From CAZVBV01 sp964509975 (GTDB taxonomy: Bacteria; Patescibacteriota; Gracilibacteria; UBA4473), in assembly GCA_964509975.1 (NCBI GenBank), contig CAZDZO010000003.1:1-64000 (forward strand): a stretch of 64,000 nucleotides of DNA. Direction: 5' to 3'. The position numbers were made by a program, and so were the translations under genes. Below the pieces are notes generated by a model, which saw only the letters and a program-made list of their open reading frames with translations, searched no databases and was not told where the DNA came from. How positions within the stretch are numbered: the stretch's first letter is position 1; each line of letters starts with the position of its first letter. Shown here in pieces: positions 54,440-63,070 of the stretch.

Positions 54440-55816
54440 ATGGCAAATACAAAATCTTCTGATATTGATCTTAATATTTCAAAAAAGCTTGTTCCTACTG
54501 CACCAGAAGCAGAACGTTCCGTGCTAGGATGTCTTCTTTTGGATAAAGACTCCATTTTAAAAATCGCCGATTTTATCGAACCATCCGATTTTTATCATGA
54601 TCATCATCGATTTATTTATGAAGCAGTGTTATCTCTTTTTCACAAATCAGAACCGATTGATCTTGTGACATTAGCGACAAAACTCCAAGCCAAAGAAAAA
54701 CTAGAACTCGTTGGTGGACCAGAATATTTGGCAGAACTTCAAAATGAAGTGCCGTTGGCAACACATATTTTCCAATACGCACAGATCGTAAAACACCGAG
54801 CAACACTGCGAAAATTGATTCAAGCTGGAAATGAAATCACTGCACTGGGATACGATGCAGACAAATCTGTACAAGAGCTTCTTGAAGCCGCTGAAAAACG
54901 CGTTTTCTCAATCTCTCAGACATTTCTCAAGAATCGATTTATTCCGATCAAAGAAATCCTCACGGCCAGTTATGAACGGTTTTGTGAAATTAATGAAAAC
55001 CCAGAATTGGCGAATAAGAACCGAATTTCAACCTCCTTCACAGGACTTGATAGTAAACTTAATGGTGGATTTAACTCTTCGGATCTCGTCATCGTAGCCG
55101 CTCGTCCATCAATGGGAAAAACCGCCCTCGCACTCGCTATGGGAATGCGTGCGGCTATCGATCAAAAGAAAAAAATTGGAATTATTTCTCTCGAGATGTC
55201 CAAAGAACAGCTCGTGGAACGAATGCTCTGCTCTCAGTTGGAAGTTGATTCCTGGAAGTTACACAAAGGAAAACTCGAAGACTCTGATTTTGAACGTATG
55301 GGTCCAGTCATGGATCAATTATCAAATGCATCCATCTTCATCGATGATTCTATGGGAAACTCCATCGTGGAACTCCGAGCAAAAGCTCGACGACTTCAGA
55401 TGGAGCACGGTCTCGACCTTCTCATGGTCGATTATTTGCAACTCATGAGTGGCGCAAATCCAATGAACCGAGTGCAAGAAATTTCAGAGATTTCACGAAG
55501 TCTCAAAGAGCTTGCTCGCGAACTTCACATCCCAGTCGTGGCACTTTCTCAGCTTTCACGAAGTGTGGAAGGACGTCCAGATAAACGACCTGTGTTGTCT
55601 GACCTCAGGGACTCAGGATCGATTGAGCAAGATGCCGATGTGGTGATGATGCTTTACCGAGATGATTATTATAATGAAGATTCTGAAGTTCCGAACGAAC
55701 TCGAAGTGAACGTCATTAAACACCGTAACGGAGCCATCGGACGAGTACACCTCTTCTTTGATCGACAAAAAATGAAATTCTCTGATCTGGAGAAACACCA
55801 ACAGGCAGGATTTTAG
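54440..55816 (+). CDS. dnaB: Replicative DNA helicase DnaB
   Basis: 458 aa from the ATG at 54440. N-terminal DnaB domain (PTAPEAERSVLGCLLLDKDSI ...), then the RecA-type core: Walker A ARPSMGKTALALAM, ISLEMSKEQLVERML, LLMVDYLQLM and LSQLSRSVEGRPDKRPVLSDLRDSGSIEQDADVV. Hexameric helicase of the replication fork. Confidence 0.97.
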   Translation: MANTKSSDIDLNISKKLVPTAPEAERSVLGCLLLDKDSILKIADFIEPSDFYHDHHRFIYEAVLSLFHKSEPIDLVTLATKLQAKEKLELVGGPEYLAELQNEVPLATHIFQYAQIVKHRATLRKLIQAGNEITALGYDADKSVQELLEAAEKRVFSISQTFLKNRFIPIKEILTASYERFCEINENPELANKNRISTSFTGLDSKLNGGFNSSDLVIVAARPSMGKTALALAMGMRAAIDQKKKIGIISLEMSKEQLVERMLCSQLEVDSWKLHKGKLEDSDFERMGPVMDQLSNASIFIDDSMGNSIVELRAKARRLQMEHGLDLLMVDYLQLMSGANPMNRVQEISEISRSLKELARELHIPVVALSQLSRSVEGRPDKRPVLSDLRDSGSIEQDADVVMMLYRDDYYNEDSEVPNELEVNVIKHRNGAIGRVHLFFDRQKMKFSDLEKHQQAGF

Positions 55817-55861
55817 AGGATAGTTAAAGAGTCAAAAGGTTGAAAAGTTCAAGAGCAATGA

Positions 55862-55882
55862 TTGAACACATTTTTTGTTCAA
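55862..55882. repeat. TTGAACA palindrome copy 3
   Basis: TTGAACA / TGTTCAA arms with a CATTTTT spacer, in the gap after dnaB. Confidence 0.9.
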
Positions 55883-56112
55883 TCGTCCACACGTTTTGTC
55901 ATTCCGATTTCTCGATCGAAGCCGAAGGCAGACTCTACAAAGAGACCCCCTTCTTTTATTATTCTCTTCGCCGGTTCAGGGCTCTGTCCTGAACCTTCTG
56001 TTTGAAACCACATCTCCTTTATACTAAAAACTGAAACATTAGAAGCAAGACACAGCATTGCTCCTGCTTTAATCCCCTTGTTAAAATATATCCAAACAAA
56101 ATACTTCTCAAT

Positions 56113-56697
56113 TTAGAACTCCACCGTTGGAATCTCCTCAGCTCCTTTTTCCATTTCGAAGAGATGTGCTTTTTCGAACCCGAACATTCCTGCAAAAAGA
56201 TTCGATGGAAATTGTCGAATCGTGATGTTGTAAGATTTTACTTCATCGTTGTATCTCATTCGTTCTGTTGAGATTCGATTCTCTGTTCCTGATAACTCTG
56301 TCATAAGCGCAATGAAATTCGTATTCGCCTTCAAGTCTGGATAGGCTTCTCTTATCATAAGAAGCTTACTAAGTGCTTGTGTAAGCCCTGTCTGTGCATT
56401 TTGATATTGTGCAAATTGTTCCGCATTATGAACATCAACTTTCATTTGCCCAACACTCGCTCGTGCTTCCGTTATCGCCATGTAGGTATCTTTTTCGTGT
56501 GCGGCATATCCTTTCACAGTACTTACAAGATTTGGTATAAGATCGAAACGTCGTTGATATTGATTTTCTACTTGGCTCCACGCCGTTTGTACGATTTCAT
56601 CTTTGGTAACAAAGGTATTGTATTTTCCTTTCACCATTAAATATCCTCCTACAAGAATAACGGCCACGATAATCCAGATAATTGTTTTCTTTTTCAT
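56113..56697 (-). CDS. LemA family protein
   Basis: 194 aa. An N-terminal membrane helix (IIWIIVAVILVGGYLMV), then the LemA core: VQTAWSQVENQYQRRFDLIPNLVSTVKGYAAHEKDTYMAITEARA and YNITIRQFPSNLFAGMFGFEKAHLFEM. Function unknown but often next to TPM-domain genes, as here (the TPM gene lies 53 bp upstream). Confidence 0.95.
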   Translation of the reverse strand: MKKKTIIWIIVAVILVGGYLMVKGKYNTFVTKDEIVQTAWSQVENQYQRRFDLIPNLVSTVKGYAAHEKDTYMAITEARASVGQMKVDVHNAEQFAQYQNAQTGLTQALSKLLMIREAYPDLKANTNFIALMTELSGTENRISTERMRYNDEVKSYNITIRQFPSNLFAGMFGFEKAHLFEMEKGAEEIPTVEF

Positions 56698-56750
56698 GAT
56701 TGAAAATTAAAAAAATACGAACACAAGAATTCTATCTCAAAAAAAAGAAA

Positions 56751-57875
56751 TTACCAACTTCCTCCACCACCACCTCCACCAAAGCCACCACCACCAAATC
56801 CTCCTCCAGAAGATCCGCCTCCCCAACCGCCAGAAGATCCACTTCCTGAAGAGCTCCCTATCGTAAAGCTTGCTTTAGGGAGCCAATCTTTTGAAGTAAA
56901 AAGTCCCCAAAAAGACAATCCTCCAAACACAATCCCAACAATAATGGCTGCTAATACAACTGCAATACTTACGATAATTCCTCCACAAAAAAGGGTAATA
57001 ACTCCCGCTATGATAATGGCTCTCTTTTTCTTTTGTGTTTTCTTCTTTTGCACCCACGGTCGAGTAGCCGCAATAATTCCAAACCAAAACGGAATAAAAA
57101 AGAAAACGACTATGAGATTTAACGCTCCCAAAACTATAAAACTCCCCAAAAACAAAACAATTACTCCTAGGTTCTTCGAAAATGTGAGAAATCGCTTTTT
57201 GAAAGATTTTTTAGATTTACTCTTTGTAATTTTATGATGCTTAGGAAAATGTTTCTTCTCCCATTTTCGGGTTCTCCAAATAACAAGAATAGGAAGTCCA
57301 AGAAAGAAAAGTAGAAATATGGGAATCACGATAAACCCTGGCGCTGAAGAAGTTGATTCCCCACTACCTCTGTTGTACTGTGAAATAATCGATTCATCTT
57401 GTCGCAAGAATCCATCAATATCAGTCAGTGCTGCCGCAATTCCTGAAGCATAATCCCCTTTCCGGAAATACACGGGAAAATTAGCATCTCCAATCTGCTT
57501 CACTCTAATGTCAGGAAGAATTCCTTCTACTCCATACCCAGTTGCAATGAAGAATTCTCTATCCTCAACCGAAATAACCATCATAAGTCCATTATCCTTG
57601 TCTGATTTTCCCACACCCCATTCGTGCCCAACCTCTGTTGCATATTGAGCGATATCTACTCCCTCAAGAGAGGAAATTATAAGTACGGCAATTTCTGCCG
57701 TTGTGGCGTCTTCTGTCGCTTGAATTTGTGCCTCAATCTGCGCTTCTTCTTGGTCAGAGAGGACGGAAGCCAGATCCGTCACGAATCCATCGTGCTGAGG
57801 GATCTCAGCAGCGGAAGCAGTGTTTAAGAAAAAAAGACTGAGGAATCCGAAGGAAAATACTTTGAAGATATTCAT
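56751..57875 (-). CDS. TPM-domain (YgcG-like) membrane protein
   Basis: 374 aa from the ATG at 57875. Signal peptide, TPM domain (VTDLASVLSDQEEAQIEAQIQATEDATTAEIAVLIIS ... GVGKSDKDNGLMMVISVEDREFFIATGYGVEG), one or more helices in the middle, and a Gly/Ser-rich tail ending GGGGGSW. Such proteins pair with LemA proteins. Confidence 0.92.
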   Translation of the reverse strand: MNIFKVFSFGFLSLFFLNTASAAEIPQHDGFVTDLASVLSDQEEAQIEAQIQATEDATTAEIAVLIISSLEGVDIAQYATEVGHEWGVGKSDKDNGLMMVISVEDREFFIATGYGVEGILPDIRVKQIGDANFPVYFRKGDYASGIAAALTDIDGFLRQDESIISQYNRGSGESTSSAPGFIVIPIFLLFFLGLPILVIWRTRKWEKKHFPKHHKITKSKSKKSFKKRFLTFSKNLGVIVLFLGSFIVLGALNLIVVFFFIPFWFGIIAATRPWVQKKKTQKKKRAIIIAGVITLFCGGIIVSIAVVLAAIIVGIVFGGLSFWGLFTSKDWLPKASFTIGSSSGSGSSGGWGGGSSGGGFGGGGFGGGGGGGSW

Positions 57876-57934
57876 TGAGAGAATTATACTGGAGAATGAT
57901 AAAAGACTAAAACATTCATAATAAACTTGCCTTA

Positions 57935-58318
57935 ATGATCTCAAAACTTCTCTCAATACCGATTCTTCTCTCTCTACTTATAGTTGGTTGTGCCCAACCT
58001 GTTTCAGTAACCGAAGAAGGAACCTGTGAAACAATTGTAAAAAATATGGGGGATTCTGTCGATTCCAATTTGGATACACATAATTTTGCTGCAAAAATAG
58101 GAATGTATGTCGAAGGGCTGAATAAACGAGATCTTCCAAAAACATCCGGAGAAAATTCTAAAAAGTGCGCGAAAGCACAAGCGATACAATGTCTTTTAGA
58201 ATCCTACAATGGGATTGATTTAGTTCGGATAACACCCAGTTGTCATGGAGTAAGTTATCGAGTAAAAGAAGATCAAACTTGGGGGAATATTTTTGTTAAT
58301 AACAAAGGGGAGGGGTGA
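57935..58318 (+). CDS. Lipoprotein of unknown function
   Basis: 127 aa. The signal ends in LLIVGC, a lipobox, with Cys19 likely lipid-modified. The mature part carries three more Cys. No domain is recognised. Divergent from the TPM gene, its start falling within that gene's upstream region. Confidence 0.65.
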   Translation: MISKLLSIPILLSLLIVGCAQPVSVTEEGTCETIVKNMGDSVDSNLDTHNFAAKIGMYVEGLNKRDLPKTSGENSKKCAKAQAIQCLLESYNGIDLVRITPSCHGVSYRVKEDQTWGNIFVNNKGEG

Positions 58319-58550
58319 TACTCCGCACTTCGTGCTTCGTATCCCTTCCCCGCTCTGCGGGGTCAGTAATTGTATTTCTCCCCCTGTTAAGGGGGAGATA
58401 GAGGGGGTTTAGTTGAAATTACGCGGAGGGATTCTCGCCCCTTCACTCCGCAAAGCGGAGCTCGGTAGAGCCTCCAGCACGAAATCAAAGATTTCGGCTT
58501 ACGGTCGAACCCTATTTGGGGTTCAAATCCCAACCATATAATTTTAAAAT
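58319..58550. other. Repeat-rich gap; tRNA-like fragments
   Basis: Holds CCCCGCTCTGCGGGGTCAG, the 34-bp repeat at 58378, the 14-bp ACGCGGAGGGATTC (58424-58437) shared with tRNA-Arg, and plus-strand D- and T-arm-like pieces (GAGCTCGGTAGAGC, GGGGTTCAAATCCC). No complete tRNA fold is seen. Confidence 0.4.
58378..58411. repeat. CCCCCTGTTAAGGGGG repeat, copy 1
   Basis: A 34-bp unit, CTCCCCCTGTTAAGGGGGAG then A-TAGAGGGGGTTTA, repeated at 63037-63070 with one base changed. It contains a short palindrome and may form a hairpin. Confidence 0.85.
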
Positions 58551-58580
58551 AAAAAGCCACCCAAAGGGTGGTTTTTTGTT
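58551..58580 (-). terminator. Terminator of tRNA-Arg
   Basis: CCACCC-TTT-GGGTGG followed by TTTTTATTTT on the minus strand, just after the CCA end. Confidence 0.85.
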
Positions 58581-58585
58581 TTAAA

Positions 58586-58662
58586 TGGTACACGCGGAGG
58601 GATTCGAACCCCCGACACCCGGTTCCGAAGACCGGTGCTCTATCCAGCTGAGCTACGCGTGC
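58586..58662 (-). tRNA. tRNA-Arg (TCG)
   Basis: 77 nt, complete. Acceptor GCACGCG / CGCGTGT with encoded CCA, anticodon stem CCGGT/ACCGG with loop CTTCGGA giving TCG, and T arm with GTTCGAATCCC. It decodes CGA. Confidence 0.93.
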
Positions 58663-58840
58663 TCGTCGTCGCTGGGCTGCAGAAACTTCATTTTAACTTC
58701 GTTAAAATTCCTTAACCTTGCCCGCTCCTCCTCTCCCCATAAAATCTACGATTTTTCGGGGGCCCCGAAGAAAACTTTTCGACTTATTCAGAAAGAACGA
58801 ACGGATTGTAATCATAACCCGTTTTTGTTCAAGTTTTCAG

Positions 58841-58869
58841 TTGAGTTTTTACCTATTTTGTGCTATAAT
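58841..58869 (+). promoter_or_regulatory. Promoter of the M23-SLH gene
   Basis: TTGAGT (58841), 17 bp, TATAAT (58864) with an upstream TGC extended -10. Strong sigma-70-like signal about 22 bp before the ATG. Confidence 0.7.
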
Positions 58870-58890
58870 AAAGGGATTTAGTTACTTTAT

Positions 58891-60879
58891 ATGAAAAAAT
58901 TATTTCGGTTATTGGCGCTTCTTTTAACAGCTGGTCTTGCGATCGCAATTCTTACTCATCCAAAAGAAGTGGAAAAAGTATCACGAAAAGCGGTTCGTGA
59001 AGCGAAAAAAATAAAGATTCCATTGTCATTATTTGATCACGGATTTCATAAGAAACCGATTCGAAAGAAACATTTCACATGGAAACGATTCTTTAAAGAA
59101 AATCCACTCGCGTACCTACTTATCGCTATTGGATTCATTTCAGTTCTCGGATCAGGAATGGTAAGTGATTATTCATTTCAACTCCAAACCAGTTTAGTCG
59201 GACTTCCTGAAACACACTTCACTGGAACAGTTGCACCTATTGAAAAAGTACCAAATTGGGTAGCACTCTCAAACGCGGAAAGAGGAATGCGATACGAGCA
59301 ATTACCACAATCTAAATTAATCCCGCTCCCTGAGTACAATACTGACACATTTCAAAAAGGAGTTAATTACCGAACCGCCAGTACGGCTGAACGAAATGCC
59401 TACATCAGTTATCCCGTTCCAAATTTGGGAAACTATCAGTTAGATGGAACAGAAAACACCGGATCTCATACAGGAGTAGATATCAAAGTTCCCGTTGGAA
59501 CACCCGTCAGAACTATGGCAAGCGGGATTGTATACAAAACAGTAAATAAACGAACAGATTTCGGAAATCATATCGTAATTGCACACGTTGATATTCCTGA
59601 TCCTTCAAATCCAAATCAAAAAACAACACTCTTTTCTGGGTATGCACATCTTGATTCTATCAGTGTTCATGAAGGACAACGAGTGAATAAAGGGGATATT
59701 ATTGGAAAATCTGGAGAGAGTGGAATGGCAACTGCACCCCATCTTCATTTCCAAGTGGATCGAGCGGATGCACCATTTAATTTGTACTGGCCCTTTATGT
59801 GGGCAGATGTAACGAATGCCGGACTCAATTCTTACTTTGATGCAGTCTATCAAGGTATCGGAAAAGAAAACGCGTTGAAATACACGGTGCACCCAATGAA
59901 TTTTGTCGCACAATTTAAAAACTATGTAGACACCAGTCTTGTGGCTTCTACGAATGATACTGTTGATGTTCAACTCCCAGAACCAACTCCTGTAGAAAAC
60001 ATTAAACCAATTGTGACACCTCCTGTTTTCACTCCACCAGTAGTTGTTACGCCTCCTTCTCGACCAACGAGTAATAAAGAAAAAGTAGAATTTCAAACCG
60101 ATCGAATCTTTATTCCGGGAGAAGAAAAAGTGGTCAAAATTCGTGTAGAAAACTTAGTGGCAACCGCTGGAATTGAAATTTCTTCAACCCTCGGACATCT
60201 TGCTGATGTGTATCCAAAGAAACTCATCGCCAGTGATTTCGATAATGGTGTTGCAGAAGTACGAGTTACAACCGATTCGGAAAGTACCTTTAAACTCATT
60301 GCAAATGGCGCTTTTGGAGAGATCCGATCTTCAAGTTTGCGTGCACAATTCTTCCTTGATGTCCCAGCAACACACAGTTCTATGGAAGCGATTAAGTATT
60401 TGAAAAATGAAGGCATTGTAGATGGATACGACGACAATACATTCCGACCAAAGGGAAACCTTAATCGTGCAGAAGCGGTAAAGATCTTGCTCGAAGGAAA
60501 TGGTATTGTTGTGGAAAATGTCAGTACAAATTTTAATGATGTTCCGCGAAAAGAATGGTTCTCCGGATATGTTGCAACCGCTGCCAAGCGCGGTATTGTA
60601 AAAGGATACGCTGATGGACAATTCAAACCTGCTAATAAAATTTCTCGTGCTGAATTCTTGAAAATCGCCATCCTCACCGCTGGACATAAAGTAAGTGAAC
60701 ACCTCGCGGTAAGTCCTTACCCCGATGTTCAAGGAGACACATGGTTTGCTCCCTATTTTGCCTTTTCAAAAACCTACGGTTTGATCGGAACTAAACGTGG
60801 TGGATACGTCGTTCCAAGTCAACCAATCACTCGTGCCGAAGCGGCTGAGGTGATGTACCGTTTGAGTAAGATTCGATAA
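58891..60879 (+). CDS. M23 peptidase with SLH domains
   Basis: 662 aa. An N-terminal signal or membrane helix plus a second helix near 70-90. LytM/M23 domain at about 180-300 with HTGVDIKVPVG (zinc His and Asp) and APHLHFQVD. A Pro-rich linker (about 360-390) leads to an SLH region of three repeats (about 490-662): FLDVPATHSSMEAIKYLKNEGIVDGYDDNTFRPKGNLNRAEAVKILL and two more. It cuts peptidoglycan cross-links and is held at the surface by SLH. Confidence 0.94.
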   Translation: MKKLFRLLALLLTAGLAIAILTHPKEVEKVSRKAVREAKKIKIPLSLFDHGFHKKPIRKKHFTWKRFFKENPLAYLLIAIGFISVLGSGMVSDYSFQLQTSLVGLPETHFTGTVAPIEKVPNWVALSNAERGMRYEQLPQSKLIPLPEYNTDTFQKGVNYRTASTAERNAYISYPVPNLGNYQLDGTENTGSHTGVDIKVPVGTPVRTMASGIVYKTVNKRTDFGNHIVIAHVDIPDPSNPNQKTTLFSGYAHLDSISVHEGQRVNKGDIIGKSGESGMATAPHLHFQVDRADAPFNLYWPFMWADVTNAGLNSYFDAVYQGIGKENALKYTVHPMNFVAQFKNYVDTSLVASTNDTVDVQLPEPTPVENIKPIVTPPVFTPPVVVTPPSRPTSNKEKVEFQTDRIFIPGEEKVVKIRVENLVATAGIEISSTLGHLADVYPKKLIASDFDNGVAEVRVTTDSESTFKLIANGAFGEIRSSSLRAQFFLDVPATHSSMEAIKYLKNEGIVDGYDDNTFRPKGNLNRAEAVKILLEGNGIVVENVSTNFNDVPRKEWFSGYVATAAKRGIVKGYADGQFKPANKISRAEFLKIAILTAGHKVSEHLAVSPYPDVQGDTWFAPYFAFSKTYGLIGTKRGGYVVPSQPITRAEAAEVMYRLSKIR

Positions 60880-60913
60880 CCGTTTGAGATTTTGTCTTTC
60901 AGGAACTAATTTT

Positions 60914-61081
60914 TGCTATCCCCTGGGGTTTGGGGAGAAAACGTGTTTGAGCGTCAACGGGACTCGGCAACTGTTTGAATACGCATGAGCGAGTTTTTTC
61001 TCCCCAAAACTTTTTGGTTCTTTTTAGTTATAAAAAGAACATTCCTTCCTATATCAAACTTCGATAAAAGAAGGGATTCCT
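60914..61081. repeat. 168-bp repeat R, copy 1
   Basis: Includes inverted arms TTTGGGGAGAAA (60929-60940) and TTTCTCCCCAAA (60997-61008), and a hairpin GTTCTTTTTA...TAAAAAGAAC (61017-61040). A second copy lies at 62110-62278, so the two flank the gene at 61207-62100. Confidence 0.88.
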
Positions 61082-61206
61082 CCGCAGAGCCCGTCCTCGA
61101 GAAACATGTCCTCGTGAAGACGGAGATCGAGGAATCGGAATGACAAGAGGGTATTATTTTTCTAAGAACACTTGACAAATCTTGTGTTTTGAGTAAAAAC
61201 GGGTTG

Positions 61207-62100
61207 ATGAAAAAGTTTGTTTTGTTTTTGTTGGTAAGTGTGTTGTGCATTTCCGCTTCATTTGCGCAAAGCTTTGAATTCGAAATGACGAGAACACCAG
61301 AAGTTCCTGGATTTTTCATGGTCCGAATTTTCCCAGGAGTAAACAACATTCCACTGCCTATCCAAAACATTTTTGTCGCAAACTACAATGACAAAAACTC
61401 TGGAATGTATGAAGAACTTCTTCCTTTTTTGAGAGAATTTGGGGGCAAAGTCATTCCTTCTGATGAAGTTAAAAAATACGAAGAAAGTAAGAACAATCGC
61501 CTTATCTTTTTAGGAAAAGAAAAGAAAGGATTTGATCATTTTGCGGTACAAAAAGAAAATAAAATCTTAGAAGAGTTTGAAGCCTTTGCCGCTGAGAATC
61601 TCGAACCAACGTTATTGCAAGATGTGACGGCAGCTTTTGGAGGAAACGTGAAAGAAGTTTTTCCCGCAAAAATTGATTCTATTGGATTTGAAGATGTTTT
61701 CTTTATTGGGAAATTTGAAAAGGAAATGAAAACTCGTATGGAAATCCAAGGAGTTTCCGCTGAAGGAGAAATCCGAGCTGTTGCTCCCCTCTTTTTTAAT
61801 GATGAAGAATTTTCTCGAGGTGCTCTCGCGAAAGAACTTCCTGATATTTGGGAAGAAGTCTGGAGACAATCACAAGACGAAAAATCATCCTTTGGTTGGT
61901 TTAAGTCAATCAGTATAAATGATCTTTTTCCATTGATTTTACTTATCTTCGGACTGGCTATTATTGTGGTGACTGTGAGAAAATTTGCCAAAAAAAATAA
62001 GAAACTCGAAGCAAAACTCAGTATTGATGAGAATGGTATTCCTTCGCACCAGAACTGGAAGGATGTTCCATTTGAAGTGGAAAAGAAAGACGAAAAATAG
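61207..62100 (+). CDS. Secreted or membrane-anchored protein of unknown function
   Basis: 297 aa from the ATG at 61207. Signal peptide MKKFVLFLLVSVLCISASFA; a C-terminal membrane helix (LILLIFGLAIIVVTVRKFA, about 241-259) with a short charged cytoplasmic tail. The exterior part has no domain I recognise. It is bracketed by the 168-bp R repeats. A copy of its last about 20 codons lies at 62279-62339, after R copy 2. Confidence 0.7.
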   Translation: MKKFVLFLLVSVLCISASFAQSFEFEMTRTPEVPGFFMVRIFPGVNNIPLPIQNIFVANYNDKNSGMYEELLPFLREFGGKVIPSDEVKKYEESKNNRLIFLGKEKKGFDHFAVQKENKILEEFEAFAAENLEPTLLQDVTAAFGGNVKEVFPAKIDSIGFEDVFFIGKFEKEMKTRMEIQGVSAEGEIRAVAPLFFNDEEFSRGALAKELPDIWEEVWRQSQDEKSSFGWFKSISINDLFPLILLIFGLAIIVVTVRKFAKKNKKLEAKLSIDENGIPSHQNWKDVPFEVEKKDEK

Positions 62101-62109
62101 AAACATTTT

Positions 62110-62278
62110 CGCTATCCAAACAGGGTTTGGGGAGAAACCGTGTCTGAGCGTCATTGGGACTCGGCAATATTTTAAGAGCGCACGAGCGAGTTTTTTCTCC
62201 CCAAAACTTTTTGGTTCTTTTTAGTTATAAAAAGAACAGTCCTGCCGATATCCATCATCGATAAAAGAAGGGATTCCT
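62110..62278. repeat. 168-bp repeat R, copy 2
   Basis: Same organisation as copy 1. It ends GGGATTCCT and runs straight into the gene-tail remnant at 62279. Confidence 0.88.
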
Positions 62279-62339
62279 TCGCATCAAAACTGGAAAGATG
62301 TCCCCTTTGAAGTGGAGAAGAAAAACGAGAAAAAATAAG
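62279..62339 (+). pseudogene. Remnant 3' end of a second gene copy
   Basis: TCGCATCAAAACTGGAAAGA... to TAA matches 62041-62100, the end of the gene at 61207, with several point changes. It keeps the reading frame and stop (AAAAAATAA). The rest of this second copy is gone, apparently lost between short matching sequences. Confidence 0.75.
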
Positions 62340-62468
62340 TGCTCTCTAATGGAGAACCCCCTCCCTCATCCTCTAATTTAGTTAGAGGATCCAGTTGGAA
62401 CGCAACTTATTGCTAAGCAATAAGTTCTCTTTATTGACTGGGTTCCTGCTTTCGCAGGAATGAGGGGG

Positions 62469-63029
62469 TTACTCCCACATCCCCACCTCCTCCTCTTTGG
62501 CTTGCGCGGCGTAACACCGAAACTCTTCTTTCCGTTCAAAAGGGAAATAAAAGTATCCTTTCGCATACCCCGTACGAAGAAGTTCTGCATTTACATCTAC
62601 TCCTGATTCCGTGAATATATACGCCAACCGCCGTCCATATTTATCTAATTCGTCTCCCTCTGGATCAGAGAGCAAACATATTCTCTTGGATTCAGACAAC
62701 AATTCTTTCGTCTTCTCTGACGCCTCTGGTCCGAACTTCTGAAGGGGTTTACGCGGGTCTTTGGTCTCTGGAGTATCAATTCCGATAAATCGTACTCGAA
62801 CGTTGTCTGCAATGATCAGCGTGTCTCCATCCACCACTCGTTCCAACTCTGTCCATTGGCAATCTTTGTCGAAGTGATCATTTTTGAAGGTGAACTCCCT
62901 TGAACACATTTCTTGTTCAATCTTTTCTTCTTTCGGAATAAAATCAAACAAATTTGCTGGTCTGTCAGGCAGGACTGAACTGCAGGCGGTGAGAAGAAGA
63001 AGGATGAGAACAATTATGATTCTTTTCAT
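62469..63029 (-). CDS. Staphylococcal-nuclease-like lipoprotein
   Basis: 186 aa. The signal ends LLLTAC, a lipobox. SNase-type core: VVDGDTLIIADNVRVRFIGIDTPETKDPRKPLQKFGPEA, with LSDPEGDELDKYGRRLAYIF further on. It is anchored outside the membrane and probably degrades DNA or RNA for uptake or scavenging. The TTGAACA palindrome (62900-62920) lies in its coding sequence, reading IEQEMCS. Confidence 0.93.
   Translation of the reverse strand: MKRIIIVLILLLLTACSSVLPDRPANLFDFIPKEEKIEQEMCSREFTFKNDHFDKDCQWTELERVVDGDTLIIADNVRVRFIGIDTPETKDPRKPLQKFGPEASEKTKELLSESKRICLLSDPEGDELDKYGRRLAYIFTESGVDVNAELLRTGYAKGYFYFPFERKEEFRCYAAQAKEEEVGMWE
62900..62920. repeat. TTGAACA palindrome copy 4
   Basis: TTGAACA-CATTTCT-TGTTCAA inside the nuclease gene, in frame with Ile-Glu-Gln-Glu-Met-Cys-Ser. 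Confidence 0.9.
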
Positions 63030-63036
63030 TTCTGTT

Positions 63037-63070
63037 CTCCCCCTGTTAAGGGGGAGCTAGAGGGGGTTTA
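63037..63070. repeat. CCCCCTGTTAAGGGGG repeat, copy 2
   Basis: Same 34-bp unit as at 58378-58411 with one base difference, in the short gap upstream of the nuclease gene. Confidence 0.85.

Noticed and set aside
58424..58535. A second tRNA gene
   Set aside because: D- and T-arm-like pieces are present, but no acceptor or anticodon stem can be built.
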